Source of the DNA: Triticum aestivum
Lineage: Eukaryota > Streptophyta > Magnoliopsida > Poales > Poaceae
Assembly (NCBI RefSeq): GCF_018294505.1
Contig: NC_057812.1
Location: forward strand, 64,829,806-64,893,805
Direction of reading: 5' to 3'
DNA length: 64,000 bases
Shown: in pieces, positions 35,464 to 46,265 of the stretch
How the letters are laid out: every line of letters begins with the position of its first letter
Position numbering within the stretch: position 1 is the stretch's first letter
Made by a program: the position numbers and the translations under genes
The notes under the pieces: model-generated
Told to the model about the DNA's origin: nothing
Seen by the model: the letters and a program-made list of their open reading frames with translations, nothing else
Database searches by the model: none

Positions 35464-38400
35464 TATAACGCCCTCGATGCGGCTATATCTCCCACGTGTC
35501 GAAGCACGACTTAGAGGCATAACCGCATTGAAAGCAATGTCGCAAGTGAGGCAATCTTCGCAAACAACCCATGTAATGCATAAGGGAAAAGAGTTACATA
35601 GTTGGCTTACAATCGCCACTTCACACAATTACATGAATAAAGCATTACATCAACCAAATACAATCAAGGTCCGACTACGGAACCAAAATAAAAGAAGAAC
35701 CCCAAATCCGACACGGTCCCGATCGACCCCAACTGGGCTCCATTACTGATCAACTAGAACGAAACAACACAAAGGACAAGATCTTCATCGAGCTCCTCCT
35801 GAGCTTGGTTGCGTCATCTGCACGGACTCATCGGCACCTGCAAGCTGGGTTTGGAAGTATCCGTGAGTCACAGGGACTCAGCAATCTCGCACCCTCACGA
35901 TCAAGACTATTTAAGCTTATGGGTAAGGTAAAGGTATGAGGTGGAGCTGCAGCAAGCGACTAGCATATATGGTGGCTAACATACGCAAAAGAGAGCGAGA
36001 AGAGAAGGCAAAGCATGGCCGATAAAAGTATGATCAAGAAGTGATCCTATAACAACCTACGTCAAGCATAACTCCAACAACCGTGTTCACTTCCCGGACT
36101 CCGCCGGAAAGAGACCATCACGGTTACACACGCTGTTGATTCATTTTAATTAAGGTCGACTTCAGATTTTCTACAAGCGGATGTTAACAAATTCCCATCT
36201 GCCCATAACTGCGGGCACGACTTTCGAAAGTGCAAATCCCTGCAGGGGTGTCCCAACTTAGCCCATCACAAGCTCTCACGGTCAACGAAGGAATAGACCT
36301 CCTCCCGAGACATTCCGATCAGACTCGGTATCCTGGTACTCCAAGACATCCTCGAGAATGGTAAAACAAGTCCAGCAAGACCACCCGATGCACCGACATC
36401 CCGATAGGAGCTACACATATCTCGTTCTCAGGGCACACCGGATAAGCTAAGCGTACGGGAGCCAACGTAACCCAAGTTGCCAAGGGACGGCCCCGCACAG
36501 TGCTCTGGGTTGGACCAACACTTAGACAAGCACTGGCCCGGGGGGGTTAAAATAAAGATGACCCTTGGGCGCGCGACCCCCAAGGGAAAAGAAAAGGCTG
36601 GGTGGCAAATGGTAAAACCAAGGTTGGGCCTTGCTGGAGGAGTTTTATTCAAGGCGAACTGTCAAGGGGTTCCCATTATAACCCAACCGCGTAAGGAACG
36701 CAAAATCCGGGAACATAACACCGATATGACGGAAACTAGGGCGGCAAGAGTGGAACAAAACACCAGGCATAAGGCCGAGCCTTCCACCCTTTACCAAGTA
36801 TATAGATGCATTAATTAAATAAGATATATAATGATATCCCAACAAGTAAATAAATGTTCCAAACAAGGAACGGCCTCCAATCTTCACCTGCAACTAGCAA
36901 CGCTATAAGAGGGGCTGAGCAAAGCGGTAACATAGCCAATCAACGGTTTGCTAGGACATGGTGGGTTAGAGGTTTGACATCGCAAATTGGGAGGCTGACA
37001 AGCAAATGGTAGGCATCGTAGCATTGGCATAGCAAAGAGCGAGCAAACTAGCATAGCAAAGATAGTAGTGATTTCGAGGGTATGATCATCTTGCCTAAAA
37101 TCCCGCAAGGAAGAAGAACGAGTCCATGAAGAAGACAAACGGAACGTAGACGAATGGGTCCTCACAAACTCGACGTTAATGGAACCAACCCGAAGAAGCA
37201 ACACCGGAAAAGAGCAAACAACAAAGTAAACAACCATCACATAAACATGGCATGATGCGCAAACAAGAATGATGCATGTCCGGTTTAATGAGGCATGGCA
37301 TGGCAAAGTGCACAAGAAATCCTACAAATTAAGTGGAGCTCAATATGCATCGAGATGCATATTGACAAAACACCACATCAATTATTTAGTTCTCTCTCGT
37401 TTATGTACCCCAACAATATTAAATGTTGATCAACATGGCAAGAGGTGAAGCACAACAAAACTACCTATCTAGGCAAGTTTAAATGAGGCCGGAAGCAACG
37501 AACAACAATTCCGGAAAATCCTCATATGCATAATTTAAGGTTTGGTACTGTTCTGCCCTAAACACAATTTTAGAGTTGTTTAACATGCAAATAAAGGTCA
37601 CCATGTTAAACTAGGCATTTTTCTACCCCATTCACATAATAATTTATTAAATTCGGAGTTACGGTTATTAAGTTATGAATTAAATCATTTTAGCATGGCA
37701 TAGGAGCAAATTAATGCAAACAACATTTCTAACATTTCAAACATAGATGAAAGTTGGATATTATTAATCTACACAAAATTCTGAGCAAGTTTCATATATA
37801 AAACATTTTAATCTGATGCACGAATTGTGAGTTATTATATGCATGAACATGAGGGTCTAATCTGCAAAACTGCAATCTCCGGAAAAATAGCTAAATTCGT
37901 AGAACTGGGAAAAACATGGCACGGGCCGCATCTGGGGCAAGCCCAACAGCAGAAGGAAAAAAAATGAGTGGAGGGGCGCTGCGGGTGTGGCTCACCCAAT
38001 GGGCCTCGGCCCGGTCGGAGGAAGAGGCAGGCCGAGGCGGCCGGCTGGGCCTGATGCGGAGCTGCGCTGGGCTGGGAAGCTGACAGGGCCCACGAGGCGC
38101 TGGGCGTTCTCCTCCTTGATCCTGCCTGGATCGAGGGAGGCAGGGGGGCGGCGGTGGTGGCTCGATCCGGCGACGGGGAAGGCCGGAGCCGCGGCGGGCG
38201 GCGCCGGATCTGAAAACAGGCGGCGGTGGCGGTCCTCCTTGGGCTCGGATCGAGGCCGGAGGAGTCCGAGACGGCGGTGGGGATACGAAGACGGTTGCTA
38301 CGGCGCGGCGGCATGAGTGCTCGACGGCGGCCGGCGATGGCGGTGGCGGTGCCGGTCGGTGGCAGAGCGGGGCGGCGGGTGCCGATGGACAGGAGGACGA

Positions 38401-39180
38401 AGGTGGCGCCTCCCGGGCGGCGGCGCGAGGAGATGGGCCCGCGCGGGCCAGATCTGGGCCCCGCGGGCCGGCGGCGAAGTGGGGCGGCGCGCAGGCTGAG
38501 GTGGCGGCGTCTAATTGGAGGGGGAGCGGCGGCGGGGTGACGTGGCGAGCTCCGATTCGTCAGAGTGAGGTGGCGGTGGCGGTGGACATTGTCCGGCGCG
38601 GGGAAGAAATGTCCGGCGGCGCGGATCTGAGAATTTTTAAGGTTAGGGGAAGAATGAACCGCGAATTTCGGAGGGGGGGTGTATATATAGGCATAGAGGG
38701 AGCTAGGAGAGTCCAAATGAGGTGCGGTTTGCGGCCACGTGATCGTGATCGAACGCTCTAGATGATGGAGCAGAGTTAGGTGGGTTTTGGGCCAAATTGG
38801 AGAGGTGTTGGACTGCAACACACACGAGGCCTTCTCGGTCCCTCGGTTAACCGTTGGAGTATCAAACGAAGTCCAAATGGTACGAAACTTGACAGGCGGT
38901 CTACCGGTAGTAACCCAAGGCCGCTTGGCAAGACTCGGTCCAGTCCGGAAATGTTTGCTCCCCACACATGTAAGAAAGGTAGAAATAACCACCGGAGGAG
39001 AACGGAACGCCGGATTGCAAAACGAACAACGGGGAAAATGCTCGGATGCATGAGACGAACACGTATGCAAATGAAATGCGCATGATGACATGATATGCAA
39101 TGCATGACACGCAAGCAAAGGCAAGGCAACAACAGCGAATAACTGAACGACACCTGGCACATCGGTCTCGGGGCGTTACA
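35464..39180 (-). repeat. 3' LTR of the deleted nested element
   Basis: Minus-strand LTR, TGTAACGCCCCGAGACC at 39180 down to GGGCGTTATA at 35464 (normal TTACA, one base changed). A TATATATA box lies at 38682-38689. Confidence 0.88.
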
Positions 39181-39698
39181 ACACTCCACCACTACGAGAG
39201 GATCTCGTCCCGAGATCTAGAATGGCACCGGAGAAAAAACGGAAGAGAAAGAGAAGAGGTAAACTAAGTTGCTTCTCTGACAAACGAGTGAAACCACGAA
39301 CCTTGAGAGGTTGAACAAATTGGAAGAAATGAAATAACAGAGGAGAACAAAGTTCACAACACTCCGTTAAGAAAGAGGAAAAGAAGGAACCGATTCGGGT
39401 AGCACTCCGGTTGAGAAGGGATGCAAGACTTGATAAAATGAGAGAACTTGAGCAAAAGGGACACAACTCTCCGGTTAAATAGATAAGTCAAGAAAAGAAC
39501 ACGATCCTGACAAAACAAGAAGATGGGTTGCAGAGAGGAGAATCACAATGCCTCTGGAATAGAAGAAAGAGTGGAATGGAATGAACGAAGTGAAACAAGA
39601 TCTTGAGAGAGCACGATAACAACAAATGCTAGAACAAAGTTGTTGGAAAAGAACGAATAACTGAACGACACTTGGCACATCGGTCTCGGGGCGTTACA
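35464..39698 (-). mobile_element. Internally deleted chromovirus-type element nested in the 5' LTR
   Basis: Flanked by TAAAA at 35459-35463 and 39699-39703; removing the insert restores the sequence seen intact in the 3' LTR near 49288. On the minus strand it comprises a stub of the first 45 bp of the 5' LTR (39698-39654), about 470 bp of 3' internal sequence with hairpin and polypurine tract (39653-39181), and a 3.7-kb 3' LTR (39180-35464). Everything from the rest of the 5' LTR through gag-pol is missing. Its LTR is related to but distinct from the host chromovirus. It has no coding gene; the 441-codon ORF at 37835-39160 is LTR sequence. Confidence 0.88.
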
Positions 39699-40900
39699 TA
39701 AAACTTCTCCAGCAATGCCCAACCTTGGTTTTACCATTTGCCACCTAGCCTTTTCCCTTGGGTTTCGCGGACTCAAGGGTCATCTTATTTTAACCCCCCG
39801 GGCCAGTGCTCCTCTGAGTGTTGGTCCAACCTAGAGCACCGTGCGGGGCCGTCCCTTGGCAACTTGGGTTATGTTGGCTCCCGTATGCTTAGCTTATCCG
39901 GTGTGCCCTGAGAATGAGATATGTGCAGCTCCTATCGGGATTTGTCGGCACAGCGGGCGGTGTTGCTGGACTTGTTTTACCATTGTTGGAGTTGTCTTGA
40001 ATTACCGAGATACCGAGTCTGATCGGAACGTCTTGGGAGGAGGTCTATTCCTTCATTGAGCGTGAGAGCTTGTCGTGGGCTAAGTTGGGACTCCCCTGCA
40101 GGGATTGAACTTTCGAAAGCCGTGCCCGCGGTTATGGGCAGATGGGAATTTGTTAACGTCCGGTTGTAGAAAACCGGACTCAAGGGAATTTTTTAATGTT
40201 CGGTTGTAGATAACTTGAACCTTAATTAATTAAAATGAATCAACTGAGTGTGTTACCGTGATGGCCTCTTCTGGGCGGAGTCCGGGAAGTGGACACGGTG
40301 TTGGAGTAATGTTTGCGCAGGTTGTTCTCTAGTTTCTCGCTCGTGCTTTGCCTCCTCTTCTCGCTCTCTTTTGCGAATAAGTTAGCCACCATATTTGCTA
40401 GTCGCTTGCTGCAGCTCCACCTATATTTACCTTGCCTTACCTACAAGCTTAAATAGTATTGATCGCGAGGGTGCGAGATTGCTAAGTCCCTGTGGCTCAC
40501 AGATTACTATTACACCAGATGCAGGGCCTGATGATTTCGCTCCAGGAGACGCGTATGAGCTCAAGTGGGAGTTCGACGAGGACTCTCAACGTTACTATGT
40601 TTCCTTTCCCGATGATCAGTAGTGGTGCCCAGTTGGGGGTGAACGGGACCATTGTCGCATGTTGGGTTCTCTTTTATTTTGGCGCCGTAGTCGGGCCATG
40701 AGTGTTTGGATGATGTAATGTTATTTATGTACTTGATTGACGTGGCGAGTGTAAGCCAACTATGTTATCTCCCCTTTATTATTTATATTACATGGGATGT
40801 TATGAAGATTGCCTAATTTGCGACATATGCCTTCAATGCGATTATGTCTCTAAGTCGTGCCTCGACACGTGGGAGCTATAGTCGCATCAAGGGTGTTACA

Positions 40901-41825
40901 AGTTGGTAATCAGAGCCTTCCCCGACCTTAGGAGCCCCATTGCTTGATTGTTTTTAGCGGCTGAGTTGTGTCTAGAAAAATGTTTTGAGTCATTAGGAAT
41001 TATATATCGGAGAGATTAGGAATTCTTTTTACTTCCCAGTCTCCTCATCGCTCTGGTAAGGCATCTTGACGCAGAGTTTTGACTCTTCTCTTCTCAAATT
41101 TCACTAAAATTTTTTTAGAATCACGCAGGTATCTTAGAATCGTTCCGATGGTTTTATGATGAGAACATTGTCTTGGTGCCTCATGTCAGGGGTTTAGTGG
41201 AAGTGTCCCGGGGAGTTGAGCTCTGAGGTGTTGTCATCATAATTTTATCGTTGCAGTTCTTGAATACCTGAGTTTAGTACGCCGACATCGAAAATCTCTT
41301 TTATGCAGTTCGTTGGTGAGATAACCTCGATGCCACCCAGTACTGGGGCGGGAGTTCGGGAGTATCGCCATAGCTTGTATAACGGATGCTTTTCGAAGGT
41401 TGAGGTAGATGGTTTCCGAAGGTTTCTTGGTTATGTGTTGAAGGATGGATACAGCTGGATGTAGGAATTGCTAGTTTGGGTGAGATATAATGCTTCCCCT
41501 GTATCCCCAACACCTGATTGCATAACTGGAAAGGTTCGGGAGTTTCATAGGTGGGAATTCTAGTAGCTCTAGTTTTTCTTCCACGGATATTGGTTTGAGA
41601 TTGGGATTTCTTACCGATTATTTGTTCCTGATCCATACCTCGTTGATTTATTTCTCTACCTTAATTCTACGTGGCTTCTCAATTTATGGATATGTGACCA
41701 TTTCAAGAGGAATGCATTCATTCATTTTGTTCGGATGTGAAGACTATATGTTGCAATTTTCATTCTGTTGGATTCAGCTTCAATATTTGTCTATCAATGT
41801 GCTAATGGTGGTCAACCTCTTTAGG
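40901..41825 (+). other. Primer-binding site and untranslated leader of the chromovirus
   Basis: TTGGTAATCAGAGCC at 40903-40917 follows the LTR by two bases. It resembles the TTGGTATCAGAGC site that pairs with initiator methionine tRNA, with one extra A. The rest is leader without recognised coding motifs; the frame is open from 41595 but carries no Gag-like motif before 41826. Confidence 0.7.
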
Positions 41826-44800
41826 ATGGCTCCTCCAACGCGCACGACTCCGAATCCTGATCCGCCACCACCTCCCCCTCCTTCGGAGGCATGGCAAGCT
41901 GTGATGGCCGCAACCAATGCAAACACACAGTTGATCATGCAAATTCTTCAAGAGCGCAATCAAGGCAGTCAAGGGAATCAAGGCAGCAATCAGAGTCACT
42001 TTGCTACACTCAACCAGTTCCTTGCTAACGGGCCAAAGACTTTCAGCAATTGTGTTGAGGCAACCGATGCTGACGATTGGCTTGTGGATCTGTGCAAGCA
42101 TTTCGAGTGCAGTAACGTCAGGCCTGAGGACTTTGTTAAGTTCGCTTCCTTCCAACTCAAAGATCAAGCTGCAGAATGGTTCCAGCAGTACAAGGACTCC
42201 AGAGGTGGACGTGTTATCACTTGGGATGATTTCCGTCGAGATTTTAGGGCTCATCATATTCCCCAGAGCGTGGTTGAAAGCAAGCGTGAGGAATTCCGCA
42301 ATCTGAAGCAAGGCTCTTTGTCTGTCTATGACTACAACAAGTTGTTCTAGAAGCTCGCTCGCTTTGCTAAGCAGGACGCCCCTGATGAGAAGAGCATGAT
42401 ATATCAGTTCAGGGGTGGTCTCAGAGAAGAAATTCATCTAGCTCTTGTCCTCTTTGAGCCCTTGAGATACGATGAGTTCTACAACATGGCACTGAAGCAA
42501 GAGGCTGCTCAGTTGAGGTGTGATGCTTCCAAGAAGCGAGTCAGAGATGTTACTCCTCCTTCCTCTACTCAAGTGGCCAAGCAGCAGAAGTATTGGCTTC
42601 CGTTCTGTCAGCCGTATCAGCAGAAGAGCAAAGGTGGCAGTGGTTCTTCCCACCCACCCAACCCTGGCTTTCAGAACAAGCCTTTGTCTCAAGCTCCAAG
42701 ATCGAGTGCTCTGTATCACCGTCCGCTTTCAGAGGTCACGTGCAACAAGTGCTAACAGAAGGGTCACTATGCCAACAAGTGTGTCAACCAGAGGCGTCTT
42801 CCTCCTCCTCCTCCTGTCAGATCGGCAAGTTCAGCTGTGATCAAGCATAACCCCAAGCATGCCAAGGTCAACTTGCTGAATGCAGCTCAGACAGAGGAAT
42901 CATCAGACGTCATCATGGGTAACTTTCCAGTTAACTCTTTTCCAGAAAAAGTTCTTTTTGACACTGGTGCATCGCATTGTTTCATGTCAAGATCATTTGT
43001 TTCCAAGCATGACTTCATTTCACAAATGTTGGGTAAACCTATGGGAGTGGTTTCTCTGGCTAAGTCTATGAGGGCTACTTCAATAGTCCCAGATGTTTCT
43101 ATCATGATGGGTGATTTCAAGTTTCTGGCTTCTCCAATGGTTCTTGGTAACTCGGATATTGATCTTATTCTTGGGTTGGATTGACTTTCTAAGCACAAGG
43201 CTCAGCTTGATTCTGTAGCCAGGTAGATTCAATTAACTCATTCGTCTAAGGATGTAATTGTCTTTGCCGCGAATGACGATACCATCCGTCTGTTTTCTCT
43301 CAATGAGAAGGGTGGACTCGATGCTATCTCGCAAATTCCAGTCGTTTGTGAATATCAAGACGTCTTTCCAGAAGAGCTCCCAGGAATGCCTCCGCACCGG
43401 CCAGTTGAATTCGTTATTGATCTTGAGCCTGGTATGGAACCTGTGTGCAAACGTCCTTACAAGCTCGGACCTGAAGAGTTGAAGGAGCTGAAGAAGCAAC
43501 TCAATATTCAAGAGAAAATGGGTCTCATCCGGCCTAGTTCTTCTCCGTGGGGTTGTGGTGTTCTTTTTGTGAAGAAGAAGGATGGAACGGACCGACTTTG
43601 TGTTGATTACCGTCCAGTGAACAAGAAGACCATCAAGAACAAATATCCACTTCCCAACATCAATGAGCTGTTCGAACAACTCAAAGGTGCCCAAGTATTC
43701 TCCAAGCTTGATCTCCGTATGGGTTATCATCAGATTCGAATCCGTGAGCAAGATATTCCCAAGACGGCTTTCAGGACAAGCTTTGGTTCTTATGAATACA
43801 CTGTCATGTCTTTTGGCCTCGCTAATGCTCCTCCGACGTTCTCTCGCATGATGAACTTCATCTTCAACACCTACACCAATGACTTCGTTTTGGTCTATCT
43901 CGACGACATTCTGGTTTTCTCCAAGAATAAGGAAGATCATGCCAAGCATTTGCGTTTGGTTCTTGATAAGCTCAGAGAACACAAGTTCTACGCCAAGTTC
44001 TCCAAATGTGAATTTTGGCTCGATGAGGTTCTTTATCTTGGTCATATCATCTCTGCCAAGGGCATTGCCGTGAATCCTGAGAAGGTGTCTGCAATTGTGA
44101 ATTGGGAACATCCTCTGAACGTGAAGCAACTCCGCAGTTTTCTCGGTCTCGCAAGCTATTGCCGAAGATTCGTTGAAAACTTTTCTAAGATCGCGAAGCC
44201 TCTCTCTAATCTTCTCCAGAAGCACGTCAAGTACGTTTGGTCTCCGGAGTGTGATATTGCTTTCAACACTTTGAAAGAGAAATTGATCACTGCTCCAGTT
44301 CTGACTCCGCCTGATGAATCCAAGCCGTACGAGGTCTTTTGTGATGCCTCTCTCCAAGGTCTTGGCGCAGTTTTGATGCAAGAGAAGAAAGTTGTTGCTT
44401 ATACATCTCGCCGGTTGAAGCCTAATGAGAAGAACTACCCCACTCATGATCTCGAGTTGGCGGCGGTTGTGCATGCTCTTTTGACTTGGAGACATCTTCT
44501 ATTGGGAAGAAAAGTGGACATTTTCACTGATCACAAGAGTCTCAAGTACATCTTCACTCAGCCTAATATCAACCTCAGGCAAACTCGATGGGTCGAAATG
44601 ATTCAAGAGTATAATCCGAGTATTGAGTATACTCCAGGCAAGGCCAATGTGATTGCTGACGCTTTGAGCAGGAAGGCCTACTGCAACAGTCTGATTCTCA
44701 AGCCTTATCAACCCGAGCTTTGTGAAGCTTTCCGCAAACTTAATCTGCAAGTTGTTCCTCAAGGTTTCCTCGCCAACCTTCAAGTCTCTCCTACCTTGGA

Positions 44801-46229
44801 AGACCAGATTCGCCAAGCTCAGCTTCTTGATGCCATGGTGAAAAAGGTGAAAATTGGGCTTGCCAAGAGTCAACCCAAGTACAAGTGCTACCGCCTTGAT
44901 GACAAGGACACTCTCTTCTTCGAGGATCGTATTGTTGTACCCAAAGGTGACCTCCGTAAAGTGATCATGAACGAGGCTCACAATTCTCTTCTCTCCATCC
45001 ACCCTGGGAGCACGAAGATGTATCAGGACCTCAAGCAAGCTTATTGGTGGACTCGAATGAAGCGCGAAATCACTCAATTCGTGAATGAATGTGATGTCTG
45101 TAGAAGAGTGAAGGCAGAACACCAAAGGCCAGCTGGTCCCCTCCAACCTCTTGCCATTCCAGAATGGAAGTTTGACCACATTGAAATGGACTTCGTGACT
45201 GGGTTTCCAAAGTCCAAGCGTGGCAATGATGCTATATTCGTTGTCATCGACAAACTCACCAAAGTGGCTCATTTTCTGCCTATCAAAGAGTCGATCACTG
45301 CAGCTCAATTGGCGGAACTCTATACCTCTCGTATTGTCTCTCTGCACGGTATTCCACAAGTGATCTCTTTAGACCGTGGCAGCATCTTTACCTCGAAGTT
45401 TTGGGATTCTTTTCAGAAGGCCATGGGCACGAACATCCGCTTCAGCATAGCTTTCCATCCTCAAACTAGCGGTCAAGTCGAGCGTGTCAACCAGATTCTT
45501 GAAGATATGCTCAGGGCTTGTGTGATCTCTTTCGGCATGAGGTGGGAGGATTGTCTTCCTTATACTGAATTCTCCTACAACAACAGTTTTCAAGCAAGTT
45601 CGGGCAAGGCCCCTTTTGAAATTCTGTATGGCAGGAAGTGCCGTACCCCTCTCAACTGGTCTGAAACCGGTGAACGTCAGCTTTTGGGTAATGACTTAAT
45701 CACAGAAGCAGAAGAAATGTGCAAAGTCATTCGTGATAATCTCAAAGCAGCCCAATTCCGCCGGAAGAGCTACTATGATAGTAAGCACCGTGATTTGGCT
45801 TTCGAGATCGGAGATCATGTTTACCTCCGTGTCTCTCCTATGAAAGCTACTCGTCGCTTCGGTATCAAAGGGAAGCTTGCCCCTAGATACGTGGGACCTT
45901 TCAAGATTGTCAGCAAGAGAGGCGACCTCGCCTATCAACTCGAGCTTCCTTCAAATTTTGCAAATGTTCATGACGTGTTCCATGTCTCTCAGCTTCGAAA
46001 GTGCTTCAAGACTCCTGTCCGCACCGTCAACTTCAAGGACATTGAGCTCCAAGAAGATCTCTCTTATCGCGAGCACCCAGTTGCTATTCTTGAAGAGACT
46101 GAACGCAAGACTCGCAACAAGTCAATAAAATTTCTCAAAGTCAAGTGGTCACACCATTCCGACCGTGAAGCTACCTGGGAACGCAAGGATCACCTCCGTT
46201 CTACGTACCTGGCGTTCTTTCAGTCCTAG
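41826..46229 (+). pseudogene. Chromovirus gag-pol polyprotein, four premature stops
   Basis: One frame encodes the whole polyprotein. Gag starts MAPPTRTTPNP and includes WLVDLCKHFE, WFQQYKDSRGG and a zinc knuckle (CNKC..KGHYANKC near 42740-42783). The protease has LFDTGASH near 42958. Reverse transcriptase has YLDD at 43896-43907. RNase H has [15 protein letters not shown] and TDHKSLKYI. Integrase has the HHCC finger near 44980-45115 and D, D, E at 45189, 45372 and 45480. A chromodomain-like tail ends at 46229. Stops lie at 42348 (TAG), 42753 (TAA, inside the zinc knuckle), 43182 (TGA) and 43224 (TAG). From 43227 the frame is open for 1000 codons to the normal end. At least three of the stops are explained by single transitions. 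No frameshift was found. Confidence 0.93.
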
Positions 46230-46245
46230 ATCTCGGGACGAGATC
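46229..46245 (+). promoter_or_regulatory. Perfect hairpin at the pol stop codon, 20 nt from the 3' LTR
   Basis: GATCTCG-GGA-CGAGATC: 7-bp arms and a 3-nt loop, overlapping the last base of the stop codon. The same arms occur in the nested relative at 39201-39217 on the minus strand, at the same distance from its LTR. The role is unknown. Confidence 0.6.
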
Positions 46246-46249
46246 CTTT

Positions 46250-46265
46250 TGTAGTGGTGGAGTGT
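46250..46265 (+). other. Polypurine tract region of the chromovirus
   Basis: GTAGTGGTGGAGTGT lies directly before the 3' LTR. It is purine-rich and in the position needed for plus-strand priming. Confidence 0.7.

Larger units (their letters stand above)
32394..40900 (+). repeat. Chromovirus 5' LTR, interrupted
   Basis: Parts are 32394-35463 and 39704-40900, about 4.27 kb in total, TGTAACACCC...GGGTGTTACA. It is split by the 35464-39698 element. Confidence 0.93.

Noticed and set aside
37835..39160. 441-codon minus-strand ORF with proline/arginine-rich C-terminus
   Set aside because: It lies entirely within the 3' LTR of the nested deleted chromovirus. The GC-rich LTR leader gives open frames on both strands, and matching pieces appear in the other LTR copies.
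43233..44495. 420-codon minus-strand ORF opposite the reverse transcriptase
   Set aside because: Shadow of the real plus-strand pol frame; no independent motif.
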